64,000 nt of DNA from Bradyrhizobium sp. ARR65 (GCF_000472385.1 NZ_AWZU01000034.1:22764-86763), one strand, 5' to 3'; positions 51,629 through 60,772 are shown, counted from the first letter of the stretch. The notes: a model not told the origin generated them from the letters alone. A program made the numbers and translations.

Positions 51629-52227
51629 AGCCGCACGATCCAGTAGATGCAGCCATAGATCGGAAGCCAGGCCGCAACGACAAAATTCCAGTACATGCAG
51701 TTGTCCTGCACGTCACCGAATCGGCGCGGATTGCGGCCATGGCGCGTGAAGACCAGCGCAGTCAGCACCAGCGTATCCACGAGGTCCGTAATGATATGGG
51801 TCGTGTGCAGGCCGAGCAGGGTCCACACGACCGAGCCGTAGGCGTTGGTGTCCCACTTCACGTTCAACGCGGCGAATTCAAAGGCGCGCGGAATGAGCGG
51901 GGCAATTCCCAAGGCGGACATCACGACCATGCCGATGCGGACCTTGCGTAAGTCCTGCTGTTCCGCCCAGCTTGACACCAGATAATTGGGTATGAGGCTG
52001 ATGACGAGGATGATCGTCACCACTGTGCCGGGCAGGAGGTCCGGTGGCGGTGCGTTGAGCGGCCAGATCGCGGCGAGGCTCATCAAATAGAAATAGATGG
52101 CGATGACAAGTGCAAAGCCGGTGCCCTCGATCAGCATGAAGGCCAGAGTGCCCCACCAGGTCACGCTGGCGCTGCGCAGACCGTGCAGCGGCAACCTCGA
52201 GAGGTCGGCGACGACGCGTTCTCTCAT
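51625..52227 (-). CDS. cytochrome c oxidase subunit III (short form)
   Basis: A 200-residue subunit III with about five helices: WWGTLAFMLIEGTGFALVIAIYF at the start, WDTNAYGSVVWTLLGLHTTHIITD, and MYWNFVVAAWLPIYGCIYWIV at the end. Standard subunit III has seven helices; the first two appear to be on the C-terminus of subunit I in this operon. It overlaps subunit I by 4 bp. Confidence 0.84.
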   Translation of the reverse strand: MRERVVADLSRLPLHGLRSASVTWWGTLAFMLIEGTGFALVIAIYFYLMSLAAIWPLNAPPPDLLPGTVVTIILVISLIPNYLVSSWAEQQDLRKVRIGMVVMSALGIAPLIPRAFEFAALNVKWDTNAYGSVVWTLLGLHTTHIITDLVDTLVLTALVFTRHGRNPRRFGDVQDNCMYWNFVVAAWLPIYGCIYWIVRL

Positions 52228-54137
52228 GCCTCATCCTCCGGTACGCGCTTGGGCCAGAACCAGCCGATCAAGGCGATTGCGACCGGGATTGACCCCCACA
52301 CCACAGCCCAAGGCGAGAAGATCGACCAGATCAGCATCACAGTCGTGGTGATCGCCGCCCACAGCGGCCAGATCGAGTTTCGCGGCGATGACTCCCGCGC
52401 CTCGGGTTCGGCCGCGACCAGCGAGGTGACGACGAGTTCGCGCCGATCCACGCGAAGGCCGTCGGCAACCGAAAGCGCTTCGCGCTGCTCCCACAGCGGA
52501 TAAGCGCCGTACACGACGGGAATGCGGGCAAAGTTGAAACTCGGCGGCGGCGAAGAGGTTGCCCATTCCAAGGTCGGGGCATCCCAGGGATTGGCGCCGG
52601 CGGGCAGGCCCGCACGCGCACTGCGCAGCGCGTCGATGAAGAACAGCAGAAAGCCGGCGGCGAGAACCGCGGCGCTGGCGCTCACGAACAAATTGAGGCC
52701 ATGCCAGGGCATATCGGGCTGATAGGTGTAGATCCGCCGCGGCATGCCCTGCAGTCCCAGGATATGCATCGGGAAGAAGGTCAGATTGAAGCCGATGAAG
52801 ATCAGCCCAAACACCCAATGGCCGACAGGTTCGCTCATCATCCGGCCGGTGATCTTGGGAAACCAGTAATAGATGCCGCCGATCAGCGGAAACACCGAGC
52901 CGCCGATCAGGACATAGTGAAAATGCGCCACGACAAAATAGGTGTCGTGAACCTGCGCGTCGAACGGGACCGAGGCGACCATCACGCCGCTCAAGCCGCC
53001 GATCACAAAGGTGAAGATGAAGCCGATGACGAAAAGAAGCGGCGTCTTCCACACCGGCTTGCCGTCCCAGAGCGTCGCGATCCAGCAGAAGATCTGAACG
53101 CCCGCCGGTATGGCAATCGCCATGCTGGAGGCGGTGAAAAAGCTTTCGCCGAGCCGCGGCAGCCCTGTCACGAACATGTGGTGGACCCAAAGGCCGAACG
53201 ACAGGATGCCGGTCGCGATCAGCGCCATGACCAGCGCCAGGTAGCCGAATACGGGGCGGCGTGCGAAGGTGACGATCAGGGTCGAGACCATGCCGACCGC
53301 CGGCAGGAAGATGATGTAGACCTCGGGATGGCCGAAGAACCAGAAAAGATGTTGCCAGAGCAGGACGTCGCCGCCTTCGGCCGGATTGAAGAAATGCGTA
53401 CCGACCAGGCGATCGAGAATGAGACTCGTGCTTGCCACCATGATCGACGGCATCGCCAGGATGACGAGAAACGCGGTGACCAGCATCGACCATACGAAGA
53501 GTGGAATCCGGTCGAGCGTCATGCCCGGGGCGCGCTGCTTGAACACGGTCACGACGATCTCCACGGCGACCGCCAGCGCCGACAACTCGGTGAAGGTGAT
53601 CATCTGCGCCCAGATGTCGGCGCGCTTGCCGGCGCCATATTGCGGGCCGGACAGCGGCACATAGGCGAACCAGCCGACGTCGGGACCCATGTCGAGGACG
53701 AACGAAACCCAGAGCAAGAGGCCGCCGGCCAGATAGATCCAATAGGAAAACGCGTTCAGCCTGGGAAACGCGATGTTACGCGTTCCCACCATCAACGGCA
53801 CCAGATAGACCGCCATCGCTTCCATGACGGGCACGGCGAACAGGAACATCATGTTGGCGCCGTGCATGGTGAAGATCTGGTTGTAGCGGTCAGGGCCGAT
53901 CAGCCGCGCTTCCGGCCGCGCCAGTTGAAGCCGCATCAGAATGGCGAGCACGCCGCCGAGCGCAAGGAATGCGAAAGCGGTGAGGATGTAGCGGCGCCCA
54001 ATGATCTTGTGGTCGACGGTGGCCAAGGCGCTCCAGAATCCTGAAGCCGTAGCCCAGGTATTCTCGAGCGCCGCGTCGACCAGCGGCCGCTCAAGCTCAG
54101 CATCGCGCGTATCGGGCCCGATGACGCTCTCGGTCAT
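52224..54137 (-). CDS. cytochrome c oxidase subunit I, with C-terminal extension
   Basis: A 637-residue subunit I. The haem and copper ligands are all visible: FTMHGANMMFLF (low-spin haem His), WFFGHPEVYIIFLP (CuB His, cross-linked Tyr and proton-channel Glu), WVHHMFVTG (CuB His pair) and VAHFHYVLIGG (haem a3 and a ligands). After the twelve core helices come two more (about residues 580-630, around WPLWAAITTTVMLIW), which probably replace the first helices of subunit III, as in caa3 oxidases. The ATG overlaps the subunit II stop by 4 bp. Confidence 0.92.
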   Translation of the reverse strand: MTESVIGPDTRDAELERPLVDAALENTWATASGFWSALATVDHKIIGRRYILTAFAFLALGGVLAILMRLQLARPEARLIGPDRYNQIFTMHGANMMFLFAVPVMEAMAVYLVPLMVGTRNIAFPRLNAFSYWIYLAGGLLLWVSFVLDMGPDVGWFAYVPLSGPQYGAGKRADIWAQMITFTELSALAVAVEIVVTVFKQRAPGMTLDRIPLFVWSMLVTAFLVILAMPSIMVASTSLILDRLVGTHFFNPAEGGDVLLWQHLFWFFGHPEVYIIFLPAVGMVSTLIVTFARRPVFGYLALVMALIATGILSFGLWVHHMFVTGLPRLGESFFTASSMAIAIPAGVQIFCWIATLWDGKPVWKTPLLFVIGFIFTFVIGGLSGVMVASVPFDAQVHDTYFVVAHFHYVLIGGSVFPLIGGIYYWFPKITGRMMSEPVGHWVFGLIFIGFNLTFFPMHILGLQGMPRRIYTYQPDMPWHGLNLFVSASAAVLAAGFLLFFIDALRSARAGLPAGANPWDAPTLEWATSSPPPSFNFARIPVVYGAYPLWEQREALSVADGLRVDRRELVVTSLVAAEPEARESSPRNSIWPLWAAITTTVMLIWSIFSPWAVVWGSIPVAIALIGWFWPKRVPEDEA

Positions 54138-55144
54138 TTGAGGCTCGCGAGATACGCCGAGACCGACAACAACTCTTCGCGAGACAGCGGCACCAGCGGC
54201 ATGTTGTTGCCGGGCTTGAGCGTCTGCGGATCGGCGATCCAAGCCGCGAGCGAGCCTCGCGTCGTCTCAAACAGGCCGGCGCCGATGTATTTGCGGCTGC
54301 CGACATGCGTGAGGTCCGGCGCGCTCGTGCCGGTCGCCTTTGTGCCGCGCACGGCGTGGCAGGCCGCGCAGGGCTTTGACAGAAAGATCTGCTGGCCGGC
54401 GGCCGCTTCGGCATCCGTGGGCTGAGTGGCCGGCCGCCGCTGCGCGTCGGCCCATTTGTCAAACTCGGCCTGCGATTCGGCGATCACGAAGAAGGCCATG
54501 TGGGCATGTTGGAGGCCGCAAAACTCGGCGCACTGACCGCGATACATGCCTGCGCGCTCGGCACGAACACTGAGCTCGTTGGGGCGGCCCGGGATCAGAT
54601 CTTGTTTGCCGGCGAGACTCGGCACCCAAAAGGAGTGAATGACGTCGTCGCCCTCGAGCTGGAAGCGTATGGTGCGCCCGACCGGAATGTGGATTTCATT
54701 GGCGGTCACGAAATTCTGGTCGGGCGTCGCGCCGAAATACTGCACGTTCCACCACCATTGCAGTCCGCTCACCTTGATGGTGAGGTCGTCGGCACCCGCG
54801 GCGCTGAGCGCGCGCGTGGAAAAGAAACTGCCGACGGTAAAGCCGGTGATCACCATGACGGTGGCTGCGACCGCCACGATAACGGCAATCGCCATCCGGC
54901 GCGCCATACCGCGATCAACTACGGTTGGAGTCAGCCGCGACGCGTGGCTACGGGTGAGCGCGCGGATCAGCGCGATCATCACCAGCATCCACACCACCGA
55001 GCATGTTGCGACAACGAGGATGATGAGCTGTTTGAGGCTGATCGCGGACGTTCCGTGCACATCCATTGCCGACTGCCACCCGCCGCAGCCGGCGAGCGGC
55101 AACAGTGCGGGCAGGAATGACAGCCGTTTGACCGCCGCAATCAC
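54134..55144 (-). CDS. cytochrome c oxidase subunit II fused to cytochrome c (caa3 type)
   Basis: A 336-residue lipoprotein (LPALLPLAGC lipobox at the N-terminus), two helices, the CuA domain with CAEFCGLQHAHM, and a C-terminal cytochrome c domain with CAACH and a late NNMPLVPL Met. This fusion defines caa3-type oxidases. Because no ATG is near, the GTG at 55144 that overlaps the upstream stop (GTGA) is the start; longer in-frame extensions run inside the previous gene. Confidence 0.88.
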   Translation of the reverse strand: MIAAVKRLSFLPALLPLAGCGGWQSAMDVHGTSAISLKQLIILVVATCSVVWMLVMIALIRALTRSHASRLTPTVVDRGMARRMAIAVIVAVAATVMVITGFTVGSFFSTRALSAAGADDLTIKVSGLQWWWNVQYFGATPDQNFVTANEIHIPVGRTIRFQLEGDDVIHSFWVPSLAGKQDLIPGRPNELSVRAERAGMYRGQCAEFCGLQHAHMAFFVIAESQAEFDKWADAQRRPATQPTDAEAAAGQQIFLSKPCAACHAVRGTKATGTSAPDLTHVGSRKYIGAGLFETTRGSLAAWIADPQTLKPGNNMPLVPLSREELLSVSAYLASLK

Positions 55145-55701
55145 GGTGTCGGTCCCTGATCGGGATGAACGGGCGTCGGCCCCTGGTCGAACAGGATTGC
55201 GGCCGGCGCGCGGTTCTCGGCGGGACGCGACTGCTTGTCGTCGTTGCGGCTTGGCGCTGCCGTTTTGGCCGAGTAGGCGCCGAGCGTCTGGATGTAACCT
55301 GCCAACTGCCAGATCTCGTCGGTGGTCATCTTGTCGCGAAACGCCGGCATGCCGTGCGGTCGTCCGTCGCGGATCGACGCGAAGATCGAGACCATCTCCG
55401 GGCCGTAGTACCACCAGCCATCCAGAAAGGACGGCCCGATGCCGCCTTGTCCGTCAGCATGGCATGTGCTGCAGCCGAACCAGGAATAGAGCCGCTTGCC
55501 CTGATCGAGATTGTACGCGTTCGTCTCGTAAGGCCTGTTGAGCGCGAAATAGACCTCCGGGGGCGCGCCGGAGATGCCGTTCGGCATCAGCTTGACCTCG
55601 TCAAGTGCGCTCGCAATCGGAGGGTCCAGCCGCAATTGCCGTTCCTCTCTTTCGCAACCGCCGAGCATGACGATGCAGATGAGGAGGACGATAAGCCGCA
55701 T
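55141..55701 (-). CDS. cytochrome c lipoprotein of the oxidase operon
   Basis: A 186-residue lipoprotein (IVLLICIVMLGGC) with one haem site, CSTCH, about residue 80, and a Met-bearing HGMPAFRDKMTTDEIW region. The last 45 residues are Pro/Ala/Asp-rich with a repeated DQGPTP. First gene of the overlapping oxidase operon. Resembles cytochromes of the Pseudomonas-type caa3/cbo alternative systems. A possible EcfG-like promoter lies 31 bp upstream. Confidence 0.82.
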   Translation of the reverse strand: MRLIVLLICIVMLGGCEREERQLRLDPPIASALDEVKLMPNGISGAPPEVYFALNRPYETNAYNLDQGKRLYSWFGCSTCHADGQGGIGPSFLDGWWYYGPEMVSIFASIRDGRPHGMPAFRDKMTTDEIWQLAGYIQTLGAYSAKTAAPSRNDDKQSRPAENRAPAAILFDQGPTPVHPDQGPTP

Positions 55702-55731
55702 GGTGAAATCGTCTGCATGGACGAAACCGAC

Positions 55732-55756
55732 AACAGCGAAGGGAACAGTAAGTTCC
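55732..55756 (-). promoter_or_regulatory. weak EcfG-like promoter for the oxidase operon
   Basis: On the reverse strand GGAAC (55756-55752), 16 bases, then TGTT (55735-55732), one mismatch from consensus. It lies 31 bp upstream of the first cytochrome gene. Confidence 0.3.
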
Positions 55757-55836
55757 TGCGTCCAAAGCTCTAAGGAACGGGATCATGCGCAGCGCTTTAA
55801 GGATGCGAGGGCAGCTCACGTTCGGAAAAATGCGTC

Positions 55837-58146
55837 ATGGCCAGAACACGCAAGCTGAGCTCCGATCTCGAAATCAAGGGCTACCCTGGGCCCTCCGGCG
55901 GCTGGGGTTCGGTGCGGTCGCTGGCAAGAAGCCTGACCCATAATCTCGTTCCGATTCGCGGTCCGGCAGTTCTGCTCAACCAGAACAAGACGGGCGGATT
56001 CATGTGCGTCAGTTGCGCCTGGGCCAAGCCGGCCGACCCGCGTGTGTTCGAGTTCTGTGAGAATGGCGCCAAGGCGACCACCTGGGAAATCACCCAGAAG
56101 CGCGTGACGCCCGAATTCTTCGCGCGGCACACGGTGACGGCGCTGGAGCGTTGGGACGATCATCGGCTCGAGGATGCCGGCCGCTTGACCCATCCGATGC
56201 GCTGGGACGCGGCTTCCGACAAATATGTTCCGGTCGATTGGGCGGACGCGTTCAGGGAGATCGGGCGCGAATTGCAGGCGGTCGAGCCCGACAGCGCCGT
56301 GTTCTATACCTCCGGCCGCGCCTCGCTCGAAGCCTCCTTTATGTACGGCCTTCTTGCGCGCGCTTTCGGCACCAACAACCTGCCCGATAGTTCCAACATG
56401 TGCCACGAGACCACCTCGGCGGCGCTGCCGGAGAGCATCGGCGTGCCCGTCGGCACCTGCACGCTTGACGATTTCGCTAAGACGGATTGCATCTTTTTCT
56501 TCGGCCAGAACGTCGGAACCTCGAGCCCGCGGATGTTGCATCAGCTCCAGGAGGCGGTGAAGCGCGGTGTTCCGATCGTAACCTTCAATCCCCTGCGCGA
56601 ACGCGGGCTGGAGGAGTTCACCAATCCACAGTCTCCGCTGGAGATGCTGAGCGGTTCTTCAACCCGGATCACCTCGCAATATCACCAGGTCAGGACCGGC
56701 GGCGATACCGCGGCGATGATGGGAATCGCCAAAGCGCTTTTCGCGCTGGAGGCGAAGGCGGATGGCGCCGAAAGCATCATCGATCGCGACTTCATAGGAG
56801 AGCACACCCACGGCTTCGATAAGTTTGCCTCGGCGGTGAAGGATTGCGAGTGGTCCCAGATCGAACAACGTTCGGGGCTGAGCCGCGGTGCGCTGGAGGC
56901 TGCGGCCTTCGTCTATGCCCATGCCAAAAGTGTGATGTTCATCTACGGCATGGGGCTGACGCAGCACGAGAAGGGCGCCGAGACCGTGCAGATGATGGTC
57001 AACCTGGCGCTGCTGCGCGGCAACATCGGGCGGCCGGGCGCCGGCATCTGTCCGGTGCGCGGTCATTCCAACGTGCAGGGCCAGCGCACGGTCGGTATCA
57101 CCGAAAAGCCCGAAATGGTTCCCGCCGAGAAGATCAGGACGTTGTTCGGCATCGATGTGCCCGAAAAGAAGGGGGTCAGGATTGTGGAGGCCTGCGAAAA
57201 GGTGATCGACGGCTCGGTCCGGGCCGTGGTGCTGCTCGGCGGCAATCTGGTGCGCTCGGTGCCCGAGCATCGCCTGGTCGAGCCGGCCTGGCGCAAGCTG
57301 CGCCTCACCGTGAACATCCTGACCAAGCTCAATCGCAGTGCGCTCGTGCACGGCGAGATTTCCTACATCCTGCCCTGCCTTGGCCGCATCGAGATCGATG
57401 TGCAGGCGAGCGGACCTCAGGCCGTCTCCATGGAGGATTCCACCGGCTGCATGCACGGCTCCCGAGGCCAGATGCCGCCGGCCAGCGAGCATTTACTCTC
57501 AGAACCGAAAATCATCGCCGAGTTTGCCAAGGCCACGGTGCTGTCGCGCTCGACTATCCCATGGGACGAGTGGGTCGCCGATTACAGCAAGATACGCGAC
57601 GCCATCGCGGCGACCTATCCGGACATCTTTCACGACTTCAATGCACGGATGTGGAAGCCTGGCGGCTTCCATCGCCCGCTGGGTGCGCGCGAGCGGAAAT
57701 GGAATACGAAGACCGGCAAGGCAAACTTCATCGTGCCGAAATCGCTGGCCACGGACATCGATACGCCGCCGGAGAACCGCGACGTCGTGCAGCTCATCAC
57801 GTTGCGCAGCAACGGTCAGTTCAACACCACGATCTACAACTACGACGATCGCTTGCGCGGCATCTTTGGTTCGCGCCACATCGTCATGATGCATCGTAAC
57901 GATATCGACCGGTTTGGACTAAGGGAGGGCGAGATGGTCACGCTCGCCACGGCCGTCAATGATGGGGTGGACCGCCGGGTCGGCGGCCTGCGCGTGGTGG
58001 CCTATGATATTCCGGAGGGCTGCATCGCCGGCTACTATCCGGAATGCAATCCGCTGCTTCCGCTTTGGCATCACGAGGAAAAGAGCAAGACGCCGGCGGC
58101 AAAATCGATTCCGGTACGAGTGATGGCCTCGCCGGTCAGGACCTGA
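55837..58146 (+). CDS. FdhF/YdeP-family molybdopterin oxidoreductase
   Basis: A 769-residue protein of the FdhF/YdeP group, which has the fold of formate dehydrogenase but lacks the usual iron-sulfur signature. The N-terminal CVSCAWAKP and FEFCENGAKATTWE segments correspond to the family's CxxC-W motif. MGD-binding segments include GRASLEASFMYGLLARAFGT, NMCHETTS, FGQNVGTSSPRM and GAGICPVRGHSNVQG. The reaction is not established; YdeP is linked to acid and oxidative stress. The start at 55837 is chosen because ATGGCCAGAACACG begins the family's N-terminal region. Confidence 0.85.
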   Translation: MARTRKLSSDLEIKGYPGPSGGWGSVRSLARSLTHNLVPIRGPAVLLNQNKTGGFMCVSCAWAKPADPRVFEFCENGAKATTWEITQKRVTPEFFARHTVTALERWDDHRLEDAGRLTHPMRWDAASDKYVPVDWADAFREIGRELQAVEPDSAVFYTSGRASLEASFMYGLLARAFGTNNLPDSSNMCHETTSAALPESIGVPVGTCTLDDFAKTDCIFFFGQNVGTSSPRMLHQLQEAVKRGVPIVTFNPLRERGLEEFTNPQSPLEMLSGSSTRITSQYHQVRTGGDTAAMMGIAKALFALEAKADGAESIIDRDFIGEHTHGFDKFASAVKDCEWSQIEQRSGLSRGALEAAAFVYAHAKSVMFIYGMGLTQHEKGAETVQMMVNLALLRGNIGRPGAGICPVRGHSNVQGQRTVGITEKPEMVPAEKIRTLFGIDVPEKKGVRIVEACEKVIDGSVRAVVLLGGNLVRSVPEHRLVEPAWRKLRLTVNILTKLNRSALVHGEISYILPCLGRIEIDVQASGPQAVSMEDSTGCMHGSRGQMPPASEHLLSEPKIIAEFAKATVLSRSTIPWDEWVADYSKIRDAIAATYPDIFHDFNARMWKPGGFHRPLGARERKWNTKTGKANFIVPKSLATDIDTPPENRDVVQLITLRSNGQFNTTIYNYDDRLRGIFGSRHIVMMHRNDIDRFGLREGEMVTLATAVNDGVDRRVGGLRVVAYDIPEGCIAGYYPECNPLLPLWHHEEKSKTPAAKSIPVRVMASPVRT

Positions 58147-58192
58147 TTCCAGTGAGCATGCGCCGATCAAGTTGCGGAGTCGGCATCCAGGT

Positions 58193-58283
58193 CTGCGATT
58201 GCGAGGAGCGAGAGCGACGACGCAATCCAGACTGCATCCTGCAGAGAAAGCCTGGATTGCTTCGCTTGCGCTCGCAATGACGC
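58193..58283. repeat. palindromic repeat (REP-like), Bradyrhizobium type
   Basis: GCGATTGCGAGGAGCG on the left is the inverted match of CGCTTGCGCTCGCAATGACGC on the right, with AATCCAG and CTGGATT as inner arms around a short centre. This is the pattern of the abundant ATTGCGAGGAGC palindromic repeat of Bradyrhizobium and Rhodopseudomonas genomes. It sits just behind the YdeP gene and could act as a transcription barrier. Confidence 0.75.
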
Positions 58284-58301
58284 GGCTATCGCGACGAAGC
58301 T

Positions 58302-58490
58302 TCAGGTCAATTGGTTGAGACGACGCAGCGGGTTGAGTTCGCTCGGTTCTTCCTTTTGCTTCTTGCCTTCTTTTTCCTGTCTCTTGCCTTCGTCGTGCAG
58401 GCCTTGGTCGCCGACAACCTCGCCGACGGCCTGCTTCGTCTTTCCTGCGATTTCGTTTTTCGTCCCTTTGATCTTGGTCATGATCGCCAT
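58302..58490 (-). CDS. CsbD-family stress protein
   Basis: A 62-residue highly charged protein with the CsbD pattern KIKGTKNEIAGKTKQAVGEV, then GDQGLHDEGKRQEKEGKK. CsbD proteins are small, disordered stress-induced proteins of unknown action. A second ATG 9 bp downstream (58481) is equally possible. A near-consensus EcfG promoter is upstream. Confidence 0.8.
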   Translation of the reverse strand: MAIMTKIKGTKNEIAGKTKQAVGEVVGDQGLHDEGKRQEKEGKKQKEEPSELNPLRRLNQLT

Positions 58491-58518
58491 CCGCCTCGGG
58501 TATTGCGGTTGTTGCATC

Positions 58519-58543
58519 AACTTCCTGGTTCTCGCGCTGTTCC
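58519..58543 (-). promoter_or_regulatory. EcfG-like promoter of the csbD-like gene
   Basis: On the reverse strand GGAAC (58543-58539), 16 bases, then AGTT (58522-58519). Only the first base of the -10 element differs from CGTT. It lies 29 bp upstream of the CsbD start. Confidence 0.45.
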
Positions 58544-58576
58544 TGTCACGCCAACGTGGGTGAGAACAGCGATTGG

Positions 58577-59302
58577 TCATTCCAGCAGTTGCTTCAGTCG
58601 CGACGCATCGGCGGGCGCTGCGCTCTTCTGGTCGTTGTCGAAATAGACATAGACGTCGTATCCCTGTCGCTTCCAGGACTTGATGCGACGCGCCCATTCC
58701 GCCAGCGTATCGGGGCGGTAGTGCCCCTTGTAGCTGCCCTGCGGTCCATGTCCGCGAACGTAGACGAAATCCGCCGTTCGCCTCCAGGGCGCCGGCGCGT
58801 GATGATGATCGGACAGGCAGAGCGAGATGTTCTGATCGGACAGCAGCTTCAGAATGCGCGGCTCGTACCAGCTCTTGTCGCGGAACTCGAAGCTGTAGCG
58901 GCGCTTCTTCGACAGCAATTTGCAGAACGACGCGAGCCGCTCCGGATTTGCCGTGAAGTTCGGCGGCAGTTGAAACAGAATGGGGCCGGTCTTCCTGCCC
59001 AGCAGCGACAGGCGGCTCTCCAACAGCTCCAGGCTATTCACCGAGTTCTGCGACAGCCGCTTCCAATGCGTGATGAACTTCGAGGCCTTCCAGGCAAAGA
59101 CGAAATCCTCGCTGGTCTGGTCGCGCCAGGCTTCCACCGCTTCCTCGGTGGGCGTGCGGTAGAACACCCCGTTGAGTTCGGTGGTTGAGAATTGGCTGGC
59201 GTAGTATCGCAATTGATCCTTGAGCGGCAGTCCTTTCGGAAAAAATGGACCGCGCCAGGAATCGTAATGCCATCCCGATGTGCCGATCAAAATCCTTGCC
59301 AT
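58577..59302 (-). CDS. DUF72 family protein
   Basis: A 241-residue TIM-barrel protein of the DUF72 (YecE) family, with LIGTSGWHYDSWRGPFFP at the start, TTELNGVFYRTPTEEAV, FEFRDKSWYEPR and VYFDNDQKSAAPADA. Its activity is not established. The ATG at 59302 begins the family's conserved core; further upstream in frame there is only unrelated sequence. Confidence 0.88.
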   Translation of the reverse strand: MARILIGTSGWHYDSWRGPFFPKGLPLKDQLRYYASQFSTTELNGVFYRTPTEEAVEAWRDQTSEDFVFAWKASKFITHWKRLSQNSVNSLELLESRLSLLGRKTGPILFQLPPNFTANPERLASFCKLLSKKRRYSFEFRDKSWYEPRILKLLSDQNISLCLSDHHHAPAPWRRTADFVYVRGHGPQGSYKGHYRPDTLAEWARRIKSWKRQGYDVYVYFDNDQKSAAPADASRLKQLLE

Positions 59303-59371
59303 CGCCCATGCACCTCGCGCGACAAGCGATAAAGCGGCGCCCGGTTCCAAATCCACAGGGTCGGGAACTAC

Positions 59372-59607
59372 ATGCGTCGGCGCAACTCCGGGCGCATCCT
59401 GATCACCGGTTCGATCGCCGGCTTTACGCCGGGCAGTTTCCAGGCCGTCTGCAATGGTACCAAGGCTTTCCTCAATTCGTTCTCCTACGCCATGCGTCGT
59501 GACGGGATTGAAGAACAAGCTCCAGTCCGGGTTGCAAAGGTCGCGCCGGCCGAAGCGCTTGCCAAACAGCACGGCAGATGGCGGAGCCGGGCACGGCGAA
59601 GTCGTGA
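59372..59607 (+). pseudogene. short-chain dehydrogenase remnant
   Basis: The first frame reads GRILITGSIAGFTPGSFQA then VCNGTKAFLNSFSYA, which is the catalytic Ser and Tyr-Lys region of a classical SDR. A second frame then gives VVTGLKNKLQSGL, a segment found near the end of such SDRs, the first frame resumes with KVAPAEALAKQH, and a third frame finishes with MAEPGTAKS and TGA at 59605. So the gene has lost its N-terminal half and an internal part and carries two or more frameshifts. It cannot produce an active enzyme. Confidence 0.75.
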
Positions 59608-59755
59608 GCTACGAAGCGGCAAGACGCATGCGAGTGCAGGCCGTCCATCGTTCTCCCGGGCGGCGAGGCGGGCTTGCAGACACTTTCTCGGTTTCTTGAA
59701 TTGACGGTGCGGCCGACAGTGACATTCTGCGCGCGGTCAATTTCGGACCGGCAGT

Positions 59756-60760
59756 ATGTTCGGCTATCGAATTAGCTCCATTTTCATTGCGGCATTGATA
59801 CCTTTCGCGGCAGCTGCGGCACAGCTTGAGCCGACGAGCATCAATGCGGCCGATTATGACGAGCTGGGCTCCGGCGACCAGATTCAGCCCGCGATCATCA
59901 AGGCTCAAATCCTGCTCGATCGCGCCGATTTTTCTCCAGGCGAAATCGATGGACGCCATTCGGCGCGGCTCGATCAGGCGATTGCAGCTTTCGCGGAACG
60001 CCACGGACTGCCGGTGGATACGGGATGGAGCCGATCCTTCTGGCTGGCGCTGACCTCCAGCGTCACGGGTCCGGTGATCACCGAATATTCACTGACGCGA
60101 GATGACCTCAAGGGACCCTTCGTGCAGTTGCCCGCGAAGATGGAGGATATGCGCTCATTCAGACAGCTAGGGTTCTCCAATGCGCGCGAGGCGCTGGCCG
60201 AAAAATTCCACATCAGCGAGGAGTTGCTCGCGCGGCTCAATCCTGATGCGTCGTTCTCCGAGGCGGGTGAGAGAATTCTGGTTCCCGATGTACTAACCGA
60301 TCGGTCGCCCGGCATCGCCGCACGGATCGATGTCGATAAGGATCGGCAGACGGTCAGGGCATATTCTGCGCAGAACGAACTGATTGCATTCTTCCCGGCA
60401 TCGGTCGGCAGCGACGACAAGCCCTCGCCCTCGGGAACGTTGAAGGTGAAGCTGATCGAGAGCGATCCCTCCTATCACTACAATCCAAGATATCAGTTCA
60501 AGGAAATCGGCATACAGAAGCCTTTCGATCTCAAGCCGGGTCCGAACAATCCGCTCGGCACCACCTGGATCGCGCTGTCGAAGCCGGGCTATGGCATTCA
60601 CGGAACGTCCGAACCGTCCTTGGTCGGAAAATCCGCCTCACACGGCTGCGTGCGCTTGACCAATTGGGATGCGCGGCGCCTGGCAGGAATGCTGACCAAG
60701 GGCATTCCGGTCAATTTCAAACAGCGGAGTGAAGCTCGCACGGCGTTCGGCGCTTATTGA
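59756..60760 (+). CDS. L,D-transpeptidase (YkuD domain), exported
   Basis: A 334-residue exported enzyme. A signal peptide (SSIFIAALIPFAAAAAQ) is followed by a peptidoglycan-binding-like region (about 40-110), a linker with LysM-like features (LAEKFHISEELLARLNPD) and the catalytic YkuD domain with IHGTSEPSLVGKSASHGCVRL; the nucleophile Cys is at about residue 298. It cross-links or attaches proteins to peptidoglycan. It stands alone, forward, and converges on the katE remnant. Confidence 0.9.
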   Translation: MFGYRISSIFIAALIPFAAAAAQLEPTSINAADYDELGSGDQIQPAIIKAQILLDRADFSPGEIDGRHSARLDQAIAAFAERHGLPVDTGWSRSFWLALTSSVTGPVITEYSLTRDDLKGPFVQLPAKMEDMRSFRQLGFSNAREALAEKFHISEELLARLNPDASFSEAGERILVPDVLTDRSPGIAARIDVDKDRQTVRAYSAQNELIAFFPASVGSDDKPSPSGTLKVKLIESDPSYHYNPRYQFKEIGIQKPFDLKPGPNNPLGTTWIALSKPGYGIHGTSEPSLVGKSASHGCVRLTNWDARRLAGMLTKGIPVNFKQRSEARTAFGAY

Positions 60761-60772
60761 ACTCCACCGCAT

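Noticed and set aside
52701..54044. Long forward open frame of about 447 codons opposite cytochrome oxidase subunit I
   Set aside because: Antisense shadow, rich in Arg, His, Asp and Gln as expected from the reverse complement of a membrane gene.
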